Of a stretch of DNA of 64,000 nt, positions 49,621 to 60,203 are shown piece by piece. A program made the translations under genes and the position numbers. The stretch covers positions 20,299,884 through 20,363,883 of the forward strand of contig CM040753.1 in NCBI GenBank assembly GCA_022829145.1, given 5' to 3'. Under the pieces are notes generated by a model. That model did not search any database, was not told where the DNA came from, and saw nothing but the letters and a program-made list of their open reading frames with translations. The DNA is from Albula goreensis. Its lineage: Eukaryota > Chordata > Actinopteri > Albuliformes > Albulidae. Position 1 is the first letter of the stretch; every line of letters starts with the position of its first letter.

Positions 49621-51159
49621 TGATGAGAGGATCAGATGGAAAGAGTTAGGGAATGATTGGCAGACTTAGAGAGGATTCCTCCTCCTACTTACCAGCACCT
49701 TGGCCAAGGTCACCATACACTCATAAGTGGCCCATGGTGGAATTCCAGCCAATCTATAAGCAGCAATTCTGTACACCATAATCATTTTACCCGTCCTGTT
49801 TCTTGTAGCAGGAGGACACAAGTGGAAGAACTAAACTTTGGAAAGTAAAACCTGGATCAAAAACTTATTCTTAACAAATACTACTTGTTCTCCTGCGAAA
49901 GTGGTTGCTCAACAAACTGTGTAACTTTGCAATGAAAAACACATGGATGAAAATTTACACTTACATGTAATTGTTAATCAGCAACAGGCAAATGATGATT
50001 GAAGGCCTTGGACAACAGTTGATGAAAGTATACAAGTATAAATTAACCAAATAAATAAATTAATTTGAATAATCCATAGATTGTAAAGTTTAATTTGTAT
50101 CATCACTTAAAATAGTTTAAGCAGAATGTGCAATACAGTTACCCAAGACAAAAGAATGTCTAGTGAAAGCACATACGTTTAATAACTTAGAAAAATACAT
50201 TAATCACCTACTGTGATTAATCCACTTTAGCACAAAAATATGTGCAGTATCACTAATGATTGTTTTAATGTGATAAACTGGAAAAAGACACATTTACTTT
50301 TTACCCTATCTGAGTGAAAGGTTATGGTTGTGTCTGGGTGCAGCAGCGAGATTTTAACTGAGACTGATGTAAATATCATTCTGTCATTGCTGTGGGGTCT
50401 TACTGATTTAGCCTGATTTAACATAAACCTCAAGCTCATGTCAGACACGATTTCATGAACAAGACACATGTCCACTCCAGTGCTATCAGCTCCCACCGCA
50501 AAACCTGCAAGCTGATGTGCAATAAGCAAATTTCATTTTGACTGATGTTTATGATAATTGTACATTAACAATGTACATTGAACCATGAAATTATCCAAAT
50601 AAATGCTCTGAGTATTTACGAGCCGGTTCTGCACTCTCTGTTTTTAAAGCTTTGCGCTGGCATTGTTTACCACATGTTTTTTTATACCCAACCTTCCCAA
50701 GGATGTCTTAAATGTAGAATTAAGTCTTGTTAAATTGATTACCATGTGGCTTGTAAACATGTTTCTTACTGCAGTGAAAAGCTGCTTGTTGATAGTAAAT
50801 GGTTGATATCCAGGGGTATCTTGGCTTTACATTTTTTTGATGTGCTAAAATATACAGACTATTTCAGAAGCACGTTTGTAGTTTTGTTTATATATACATT
50901 TTCAGAGGTCACACTTGGAGTGTCAAGTGTTCCCATTTCAGACATCAGTCAGTCTGTATTTGAAATTAATGACAGACATGTTTGGAGAATGTATAACACC
51001 CATATATGATCAAATTTGTTCAAATTCAAATATTTAAACAACACAAAATATTTGTGTATTGGATCTTTGTCTCTAACACTTCCAGCGAGAAGTGTGATGA
51101 TTGATTGTGCAGGTTGTGCTGCAGAAGAGCGTTAAGTGTGCGTGCACCTCTCTCCTCAG
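49621..51159. other. Unassigned AT-rich intronic DNA
   Basis: No feature recognised before the acceptor region of the next exon. Confidence 0.5.
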
Positions 51160-51186
51160 ACCGGCTCCGATTCTCTCCCCTCCCAG
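51160..51186 (+). CDS. celf5: Optional 27-nt 5' extension of the linker exon
   Basis: A second acceptor (CACCTCTCTCCTCAG, AG at 51158-51159) lies exactly 27 nt before the canonical one (CTCTCCCCTCCCAG, AG at 51185-51186). Use of the upstream site would insert nine residues, TGSDSLPSQ, in frame between SQTMP and GASSS with no stop. Both acceptors are good by eye. The family protein normally runs directly from MPG to ASSSLV, so the short form is the likely default. Confidence 0.35.
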
Positions 51187-51333
51187 GGCGCTTCTTCTAG
51201 CCTGGTGGTGAAGTTCGCCGACACAGACAAGGAGCGCACCATTCGGCGCATGCAGCAGATGGTGGGCCAGTTCGGCATCTTCAACCCCGCCATCGCCCTT
51301 CCCTTCAGCTCCTACAGTACTTACGCGCATGCG
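51187..51333 (+). CDS. celf5: CELF exon: end of RRM2 and start of linker
   Basis: A 147-nt exon, 49 whole codons, phase 0 at both ends, between CCCTCCCAG and GTAGGT. It begins [18 protein letters not shown], the highly conserved last strand of RRM2 and following basic segment of CELF proteins, then [15 protein letters not shown] and [13 protein letters not shown] at the start of the divergent linker. MVGQ, LPFS and YSxYA match CELF5; CELF4 has MAGQ and IPFGAYGAYA as I recall. The 49-codon length also fits CELF5. The linker is where CELF proteins differ most and where isoforms arise. The donor GTAGGT is weaker than consensus. Confidence 0.92.
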
Positions 51334-51689
51334 GTAGGTCCGAGGCCCGCAGAGGCATGCCAAAACACCTCCCCCCACCCCCACCGCTGCCACCACCACC
51401 CCCATGCACGATCCTACTGATGTGACGGTGAATATTCCACCGGAGAAAAAAACCCTACGATTCTTCTAGCACAGCATATCAAGTCCCTGCAGCTTGAGAG
51501 AGCTGAAAGGGATTTCAGAAAAGGTTTCCTTCAGACAACCGATAAATACCTCAACTCTTGTCACAGCAGGGCTGCATAAAATATACACCCAGTATATGTA
51601 CATATTTATATACTGTTGGATATATATTTATTTATACACATGGGCACAACCTTTTTTTGCCTTTCTTAAATGTCAGGATTAATTGTTGA
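51334..51689. other. Start of the intron after the first linker exon
   Basis: The intron (51334-60037, 8704 nt) begins here. C-rich CCACC units at 51370-51405. No other feature. Confidence 0.6.
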
Positions 51690-52075
51690 AGCTGCCCTTG
51701 TCTCAGGGGCTTATCCATTTCCCTCATTTTCATATCACAGGGATGGGGGCCCCAGTGTGAAATGTGCAAATTGACCGTCCCAGAGTAATTGCGAGGCCAT
51801 GCCTGTGCGCTCTCCAATAAAACTCCAGCCTTCATTACCATTCATGAAATGCAGGCCGTCCCCAGGAAGTGTGGGGAAATGCTAATGTTCCAGGAGTGGC
51901 TCTGGCAGTGGAGGTCAGCGGGGAGTCCGCTGAGCCCGAGATCAGGTCGGCAGGGGCTCTTATTTACTGTATCCCAGCCCCGTACAGTGCTACACACTGG
52001 CTGGCATCCACTGGTTGCATGGTCTGCGCCAACACTCTCTATTTCATCCTGCAGGGAAAATGACTTTGAAAGTGA
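51690..52075. promoter_or_regulatory. Candidate conserved non-coding element
   Basis: Unique, GC-balanced block inside AT-rich intron, with several overlapping open frames on both strands and no family feature (for example 51789-52139). Open frames in three overlapping phases argue for composition rather than coding. Could be regulatory. Confidence 0.3.
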
Positions 52076-52977
52076 ATCCCATTCAGATTCAGACCTTAAT
52101 TCAGTTGACATGGTAATGTACGTCATTGATAGTATTTAAAAAAATCTTTTTATGCAAAGTAATGGTTTGTGTAATAGCATATTTTTCAAAAACCATTTGA
52201 CTAAAACTTTTGCAGTATATATGCTTTTCTTATTTCATGTGAAGTAGGAACAGCATACGGACAGCATGCTGTGGTTTCTGTGCAGAGCATTTCTGGGGTC
52301 AGTATGGTTAAACATACTGATTTTCTGGTATGTGTCAGGCCCTTGCTTGTTAAGTGTTGTATTTATTGACTCTGACATAAAGAAATAAAGTATGCATGTA
52401 ACAGAATGCAATGCCTGAGTAACTTTGATAGGCAGGTTAAGGATAAAGCATATTTTGGTTAAAATGAAGAGGCATAATTTACAAGTCATAGTAAGTGGAA
52501 AGAGAGTTGGGAATAATGTCAAAATAATCATGCGTGAAAAAGGAAATTTGGTATTTGATAAGTAGCAGAAACTGCTCCAATGTAACAGAAACAGATATTT
52601 TGGAATAAATTTACTGTCTTCCCCATTACCACTGGTCAAAGAACTGCATTAATATGTATGAAATGATGAAAATGCTTGAAATGCAATTATTTGTGTTGCC
52701 AAACTCACTTGTGTACAAGCATAGGGAGAAGGCTCAGATCATTGGAATGTCTAGGATCATTGTCATTGGAATTTTCCAAACCTTGTGAGTAATACTCTGC
52801 AATAACAGAATAATCACATCTGTTAATGAATACTTAGAAATTAACCCAAGGTCACAAGTAATTTTCATTTGCTTGCAAATCAGAGGAAGTCTTATTAGCA
52901 ATCAGCAGTTCAGTTGAAAATAGCACATTTATGGATATTCAATGCCACATGAAGGTCACCTTCTCTATTGAGCATGT
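52076..52977. other. Unassigned AT-rich intronic DNA
   Basis: No feature recognised. Confidence 0.5.
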
Positions 52978-53272
52978 ATGAATGTATGTATGTATGTATG
53001 TATGTATGTATGTATGCCCCCAGGTTGAACTGCCATACATAGAAAACATATCGCTTATTCTGCTGTCTTTCAGGACTACTTTTTGTGTACCGGACTGGAG
53101 AATAGAAATTGCATCACGATAAATATAATATAATATAAGAAATATAATATTTATAATGTCTTATTATATTATATTATATTATATTATATTATATTATATT
53201 ATATTATATTATATTATATTATATTATATTATATTATATTATATTATATTATATTATATTGTATTATGTCTG

Positions 53273-53322
<50 letters not shown>
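52978..53322. repeat. Cluster of three microsatellites
   Basis: (TATG)n at about 52980-53016, then (TATTA)n/(ATATT)n at about 53160-53265 with a decayed ATATA-type flank from 53122, then (CTAT)n at about 53273-53322. Three unrelated unit lengths within 345 bp. Confidence 0.95.
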
Positions 53323-53324
<2 letters not shown>

Positions 53325-56300
53325 CCATCTGTTTGAAGACCATGTTTGTATGCATGAAGTATGTACAGGTGTGTGTGTATCTGTCTGTCTCTCTGTGTGT
53401 GATTGATATTTCTTTCATACGTGTTTTCAGATGCCATCAATCAATACAGGTAGAGCTTTCCATCTACAGAACCTGTATTCACACCAAAGGGGATTCAGAC
53501 ATTCGCCAGTGAGAATTTCCTTTAAGGAGAGAAAATGACAGAGAGAGATTTCAGACTTCTTATTATGCAGCAAAGTGCTGCTAAATTGTTCTGTGAGACA
53601 TGATCACGCGCTCTCTGCTTTTCTCCTAGGCTCACTTGATGGCTCACTGAAAGGCGTGATTTTGGACACTTACAGTGCCATATCTTTGTGACAGTACAGC
53701 ACAAATTGCAGTTTCACCACTTTCTTCTAATACTCACACCTTGCCCTTCTGAAAATCCATGCCCATGATTTAGAATATAAATGTTTTATAATATAATTTA
53801 AACATAAAAGTCGTATGGATGTATAATCATGCCTATCACTGCTGTGTTATTGGCAGACGGAAACAAAAATTGCACAGCTGTGCTGCTCATCATACTTCCA
53901 CGTGTCTGTTATATAATGGATCACCGAGACAAATGTCTCGAATCGAACAGTGTATTTGAAAAAATGTGGCATAGCCACTGGTCATGTTGCATCGCGCAGC
54001 GTATGGAAACAAGGCCCTGAAGCGTTGATGTGCCAGTCTGCAGTTTTGCCGGTCAGATCCATTTGCCACTTAGAGCTTTCAGAAAAGTGTGGCCTTGGAG
54101 ATCCCTGGGTAAAGTCCGGTGCTGAATCAACAGATGGAGACCTGCAGGTATCTCCACTCGCTGCACCTGTTCTCTGACCCAGCAGCGCACACAGCCTGAA
54201 GACACAGGCTCAGCCAAGGCCCATGGGCTAGCTCCATGACTGTACATTTAACTTCCCCTCTGCCATTTCACCACAGCTTTTTACTCATTTTTTTACGTTT
54301 TAACACAAACAACATAGCTCATATATGCCCGCACTGTGTGAACTTTAACACTCAATATCTGGGTGCATCTCAAATTGATGTTTTTTTAATAAGCTAAAAA
54401 GAAAGACCTTTTTCTGATGCATGTTTGTACTGTTGTCAATATGCATGATAATCTGAGAAATATTAAATCCAGCTTTCACTTTCAGACATATGCTGTCCTC
54501 GGACCCCTGTGGATAAAACACATGCTTATTTCCTTTGTCCAGATGTTTCTGCAGCACATAAGGTAGAGCAGCAACTACTCGATGAGGAACTATGGTTAGA
54601 GAAATGTTCCCATCCCATACTTAAGACAATCCATACTTTAAACTTTTCAGTTACATGTTATGTAAACAGCAGATCTGACCTAAAATGCTCCCACCAGAAA
54701 TTTAAAGAGCAAGACATCTCTTCCCCACTGTTTATTCTTCATGTGCTGAAGCAGAACTGATGAAACTACATGTAATAGAGAGGACACAGGACAGATTCAC
54801 TTTATTGATATGTTTGGCTCCACGACAGATTTGGTCCATAAATGTGAATCAGTCAGTTGCATTGCCCTGTATCAGGTTATCCTTAGTCAATAGGAACTAC
54901 TGTTACTCTTACTGTTGCTTTCCTTGCTCTTGTTTTGCACAGTTCTACTTTCCAAAGTGGTCAAGCATAATATGATATATGCATGGAGGCATGCGGTGTG
55001 AGTGCACATTTTCTTCCAAAATGAAAGATTTTTTGGCCAACAACTTAGTGCAGGCTGGTCAGTATATACAAAAGTAATGTGTATTCTTTTTCCCTACTGG
55101 AGAACACGGTATGGGAATACAATATGCTACATGGTGAAATATCAAATATAGCTATGGACAGGTATGGTAGGTAACAGTGTATTGTAGATGAAAAATTTAA
55201 AGAGCTACTTCACAAATATAGCAGTGGATAGGATTACAGAGCTGAGCTGACAGGCAGTAAATTGGATTTTAGTCAAACCATGGGAGGAGGAGGGAAGGGG
55301 GGCATGGAGGGGGGCAGGTTGTGAACACAAATTGGAGGGGGTATGACACTGACAACCTGCATCCAAAAAAATGAAATGGTACTTTTTTTTTAAATAGGCC
55401 AAACAACGTTTTGAAAAGTGACATCCCATTTTTGAAGACAATCCCATCAAAAACAAGGACATAAAGGAAGCAAAAACACTGAAAACACTACATATCACTT
55501 CAAGCAGCAAAGTATTTACAGCATAAAACAGAAGCCTATAGTATTATACCATTTGTCTCCTGGTATCCCAGACAGACGTCATTGAAGTCTGTGTGATTTA
55601 ACTTGATTTTGAAAAATGTCTTTTTTTCCTTACCTTACGTAACTGAGGCTATGGCTTTCCTGAGTAACATTTGCCACATCCCTGTTGATGTTGATAGAAA
55701 GCATTGCAACCAATCGCATTAGATATACTCCATCCTGAAAATAAACTGTGAAAAAAGATGGATAAATGGGGTTGAAGGAGCTGCAGTGTGTTTTAATATG
55801 CTGTTAATGAATTGCAGTTTGCGTGTGTGTGGGTGTGTAAAGACAGTGGTCTCACTGGCTGACATCGCCCTCTGTTGGGCTAACATGAAAAAAATTTCAG
55901 CTGTTGCTGTACAGCGCACCCCCGAGGTCAGAATGAGAATCATGTTTGAAATCATTTAATCAGTACAGACTGAATATATTTTAATATTCACAGATACTGT
56001 ATTGCTTCTATAATTTATTTTCTTTATCTGGGCATTGCTGGTGTTCACCTATTTACCTTTATTAAAATGCCCCTAATCAAATCCTCAAGCATTTTCTCTT
56101 GAAATTTGGTCACCATTTTAATCACAATCCAAATATTAAAATATTTTGTGTAAACAAATACTGCACATATAATCATATTCCATGCTATTCTTACCATGAC
56201 CATAACTGTTATGAAAAATAAATCCTTGAGTAAAATGATAATTATTTTAAATAATGTTGAATCAGTTTCAAGGGAGAAAACATTTTACTTCACTGGGAAA

Positions 56301-57350
56301 AAATGAGGGAACAAGCAGGAACCCTCCCCCACCCCCACCCCACCCCACCCCCATCAATAACAGTAGCGCAGCAAAGATGGACCAACTGCTATTAAAAATG
56401 TAATAAAAACACTATAACACGAGTGCAATAAATGACACCCTTAAGCTTGGACCTCTGCAACACAGTCGCCCGACTGGAGGGGCTTCTCTCTGCTAGAATG
56501 CGCATCAGACTGCCATTTCAGGCAATCTGCTGGTCCAGGACCTCAATAACAGGGGTCCTCTCTCTCTCCCTCCCTCCCTTCGCCTCCCCCTCTCCCACTG
56601 TGCCTGCACAGCGGCGTCTAGAGGGGGGTCACATGTGACAGCACTGAGAGTCACAGAGTCACAGAGCAGCGCTGCAAAGATAATTGGCATGTGATGAGGA
56701 GGTGACTGTCTGCTGGCACCAGGGAGGAATAATGCCATCAGGTTGCAATAAAAAAGCAGATGTCTGACACTAAATGGATGTTGTAGAACGGCCCACCTTT
56801 CTTGTGCCCCTCTCCCTCTCATCTCCTTTTGTTTTTTTATATATATATATATATAATAAGGCAGAGAAAAGGTTACAGCAGTATGTGATGATGAAAACCC
56901 ATTTGCAGTCGGTTTAGCCGCTGTCCACCGCAGACATTCGCAATCTACTTTGGGAGATAAATAAATAGAGATATGAACGGGTTTTAAAATATAATGCTCG
57001 GTTGGGTGGGTAAGAGCAGTAGCAAGAGAAATAAATGAATGAATAAATAAATGAATACATATGAATGCTAAAATGGATTTGAAAACCCCTTATCAAAACA
57101 CCCAGTTGCTGGACCTAGGGTTTTTATGAGAGTGAAGTTGATATTACTCCCCTCAACCCAACATAATTACATGCTTCAGCTTCCAATTTGCTACATTTTA
57201 ATCCTGAGAGAGCATAGCTGAATGCTCTGTGGTTATCCATGACAATCTGGTGGCGGCCCATAAAAGACCACATTATCTATGCGATGCATGTATAGAAATT
57301 GGCATGTGGAAGCCTTTCTCTCTCCTCCCAGCTCTGTAATTTACCAGTGC
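53323..57350. other. Unassigned intronic DNA
   Basis: No exon recognised. Small simple repeats: C-rich CCCCA units at 56325-56353 and (AT)n at 56838-56856. The block 56440-56830 is GC-balanced and might be regulatory. Confidence 0.5.
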
Positions 57351-57600
57351 GCTTCCTTTCTTTCTCTATTTCTCTCTTTCTCTCTCTCTCCCACCCTCCT
57401 TCTCTCTCACCCATACTCTCTTTCTCAATCTTTCTCATCCTCACTCTCTCTCTTTCTGTCACCCTCTTTCTCTCTCTCTCCCTCTCTTTTTCTCTCTTAC
57501 ACTCCTTGTCTCTCCCCCTCACCCTCTTAACCTAACCCCCCATCTCTGTCTCCCTCCCCCCCTTCTTCCCTCCTCCCTCTCTCTCTGTGTTTTGCTATCT
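57351..57600 (+). repeat. Polypyrimidine (CT-rich) tract
   Basis: About 250 bp of CTCT, TTTC and CCCTC units on the sense strand. In RNA it is a PTB-type binding substrate and is partly complementary to the purine tract at 13.2-13.5 kb. Confidence 0.9.
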
Positions 57601-57639
57601 GGCAGACCGATGCCAGAGATGTCCCACTCAGACAACCCT

Positions 57640-58385
57640 GTACTTTGCTCCTCTCAGTCTCCCTCTGAAGAAGAGAGGCCCTGTTTTTGCGTGACAGCGG
57701 GGTGAGAGTAGCCAGTGATTAGTGTGACACTCCCTGGGCGTTAATGGCGGGTTGTTGTGCGCCCAGCCTTGGCACCCCCAGCCCTTGGCTCCACACATAA
57801 TGAGAGCGCTAAAGCCAACTTCATTACGGTGGTGCCACGGCCCTCGCATCCACTTTTTCCCCTCTCATTGTTTGTTTTTGTTGGTGCCTTTCTTTCTCAC
57901 CCCTTGCTGTTCTCCCCCCCTTTCCTAAAAGCTCAATTTATCTTATTCGGTACAAAATGGATGATCCCCATTTGTCACGTTGATAAAATTATGCAAATGA
58001 CAAAAGGAGTTAATAGATAGTGGTGGCAAGGCATGTGGCTAATGGATGAGGTGCCAGCGGCGCCCGTTTTGTGGCGGGACAGCCGCTTTCAGGTTACCTG
58101 ACAGGGGCATTGAGGGAAAATAATTGGCTTTTCCTATCCAGGGACTCCATGCAAATACAGCAAGAGAAGTGCATCGTGGGCCTGGCAATATTGTCATTAG
58201 CATTAGAGGGAGGAGGAGAGGCATTTGATTTTTGCTTAGCTGAGCCAGTTTCAGCGCAGACAATTTCTTCAATTGTATTATGGGCCCATGTGGTATGGAA
58301 ATTAAAAGGGAGGAAATATACACACTGTGAATATGTCCAGCTCTATCTGTGCTTTTCATACACATAATATTAGGCTTGATCATCA
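57640..58385. promoter_or_regulatory. Strong candidate enhancer with POU octamers
   Basis: About 750 bp of unique sequence between two simple-repeat blocks. It contains two perfect POU octamers ATGCAAAT on the + strand, at 57991-57998 and 58149-58156. The first is followed after 1 bp by ACAAAAGG (58000-58007), a SOX-type site. Further words include GTTGATAAAATT, CAATTGTATTATGGGCCCATG and GTCATTAGCATTAG. No reading frame spans it. POU/SOX pairing is typical of neural enhancers, and CELF5 is a brain-enriched gene in vertebrates. Function is inferred. Confidence 0.45.
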
Positions 58386-58532
58386 GTGATAGGTCCTACT
58401 AAAGGCTGTTTATTTTTCCAGTTAAACACAAATTGTCCACATAAACTGTGGCTGCCTTTTCACATGGACTGCTAAATATGTCTCTTCATCAAATGTACTT
58501 ATAGACTTACTGGGATTGACTGAAGGAATAAG
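58386..58532. other. Unassigned short intronic stretch
   Basis: Unique DNA between the candidate enhancer and the GT array. No feature. Confidence 0.5.
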
Positions 58533-58564
<32 letters not shown>

Positions 58565-59104
58565 CATGTGGGTGCGTGTGTGTGTGTGTGTGTGCATGGG
58601 GGTGTGTGTGTGTGTGTGTGTGTGCATGTGGGTGCGTGTGTGTGTGTGGGTGCATGTGTGTGTGTGTGCATGTGGGTGCGTGTGTGTGTGTGTGCGTGTG
58701 TGCGTGTGTGCATGTGGGTGTGTGGGTGTGCGTGTGTGCGTGTGTGTGTGTGCATGTGGGTGTGTGTATGTGTGCGTGTGTGTGTGTGCATGTGGGTGCG
58801 TGTGTGTGTGTGTGCGTGTGTGTGTGTGTGCATGTGGGTGTGTGCGTGTGTGCATGTGGGTGTGCGTGTGTGTGTGTGCATGTGGGTGTGTGTGCGTGTG
58901 TGCATGTGGGTGTGTGTGCGTGTGTGCAAGAGGGTGTGTGTGTGCGCGTGTGTGTGCATGTGTGCGCGTGGGTGTGTGCGTGTGTGTGTGTGTGTGCATG
59001 TGGGTGTGTGGGTGCGTGTGTGGGTGTGTGTGCGTGTGTGTGTGCGTGTGTGTGCGTGCGTGTGTGCATGTGGGTGTGTGTGTGTGCGTGTGTGTGCATG
59101 TGGG

Positions 59105-59135
<31 letters not shown>

Positions 59136-59169
59136 TGTGTTTGCGTGTGTGTGTGCATGTGGGTGTGTT

Positions 59170-59206
<37 letters not shown>

Positions 59207-59216
59207 GTGTGCGTGC
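58533..59216 (+). repeat. Long compound (GT)n array
   Basis: About 680 bp of GT dinucleotides broken by GC and GCATGTGGGT units. The GTGCATGTGGGTG word recurs many times, so part of the array has a longer, irregular period. Open frames on both strands (up to 290 codons) are His/Thr or Cys/Val repeats and are artefacts. In the sense transcript this is a UG-rich tract, ending about 820 nt before the next exon. Confidence 0.97.
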
Positions 59217-60037
59217 TTCTGAGTGCAGGTAGATGGATGAAAGCAGAATGTGGTTCAAAGGTAATCTAGTTCTGTTCTGTATCAGTGTTCCCATTCAAGT
59301 AGACTGACATCACAGGTCACTGCTCACAATATACCAGCATCACCAAAGCGTGTGAAAGAGTAGCTGGGAGCACAGCATTCCTACTTTACCCCCCATCAGA
59401 CACATATAAATGCATTGCATATAACATTTTCTTCCAAACTCGGAAGTGGGAAACCACTACAGCATCATCCACATGTTAAGTCCTGGAAAGGTAATGAAAC
59501 CTGACACCTAGATACCCCGTGCTGGTGAATAATGTGCAATTTACAGCGTTGTGATATGAATTCATCTTAGCATGGGCCATTGAATCATTTCCATTCATAG
59601 TGAGGCAGGCTCTTCAACGGGTAGATGGAGACATTCACTGAAAACCGGTCAACATGTCTTCCTAATTTCTTATCCTCTCCTCCACCTGTTTCCCATTTTA
59701 ATACCCTGATCTGTCCCATCACATGCCTAGTGTAAGCCTTATACACAGGGCAGCCATATTGGATATAAAACAAGGCTGAAGGGGTATCCCTTGATGCACT
59801 AAATGTTGTCATACTGGTTTTCCTGGCATGGATAGGGCACAAAATGCTCCTCAGATGCAAAGAAAAAAAAAAAAAAATTATTTTTCCATAAAATGTGCTA
59901 CCGAGTGACAGCCATCTGGGTATGCACTTATGGCCAGCTATTAGATACCGCCAGCAGAAGAATCTCACAGCTTGCTATGTGGTAAACTCGTGCTGATATC
60001 TCCTTTTCTCCCTCCCCCCACACTCCTGTCTTCACAG
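59217..60037. other. End of the intron before the second linker exon
   Basis: Unique sequence with an A-run at 59862-59877. The 3' splice region is pyrimidine-rich (CCTTTTCTCCCTCCCCCCA then CTCCTGTCTTCACAG). No other feature. Confidence 0.6.
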
Positions 60038-60182
60038 CTAATGCAACAGCAGGCTGCCATCATGGCCGCCACCCACGGGGGCTATCTAACGCCCAGTGTG
60101 GCCTTCCCTGCTGCACAGATACACCAGATGGGGGCGCTCAACATCAACGGCCTGCCGCCCACCCCTATGACCCCGGTGTCGG
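60038..60182 (+). CDS. celf5: CELF exon: linker segment
   Basis: A 145-nt exon, entered in phase 0 and left in phase 1 (G|), between CTTCACAG and GTGAGT. It encodes [37 protein letters not shown] and [11 protein letters not shown], the Gln/Ala-rich linker that follows the LMQQQ start shared by CELF3-6. GLPPTPMTP resembles CELF5 (GLPATPIAP), and YLxPxVAF fits CELF5, while AAI/LMA..xGGYL and MTP are closer to CELF4. This mixture is expected of a fish orthologue retaining ancestral residues. The linker contributes to splicing activation and is not a folded domain. Confidence 0.9.
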
Positions 60183-60203
60183 GTGAGTTGCACCAGGCCC
60201 TGG
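60183..60203 (+). CDS. celf5: Optional 21-nt 3' extension of the linker exon
   Basis: A second donor, GTGAGC at 60204, lies exactly 21 nt after the first donor GTGAGT at 60183. Its use would add seven residues (GELHQAL) and leave the exit phase unchanged. Both donors are close to consensus. No transcript evidence is available. Confidence 0.3.

Noticed and set aside
58422-59294. Several overlapping 150-290 codon frames on both strands
   Set aside because: Produced by the GT/CA compound array; encode His-Thr or Cys-Val repeats in every frame.
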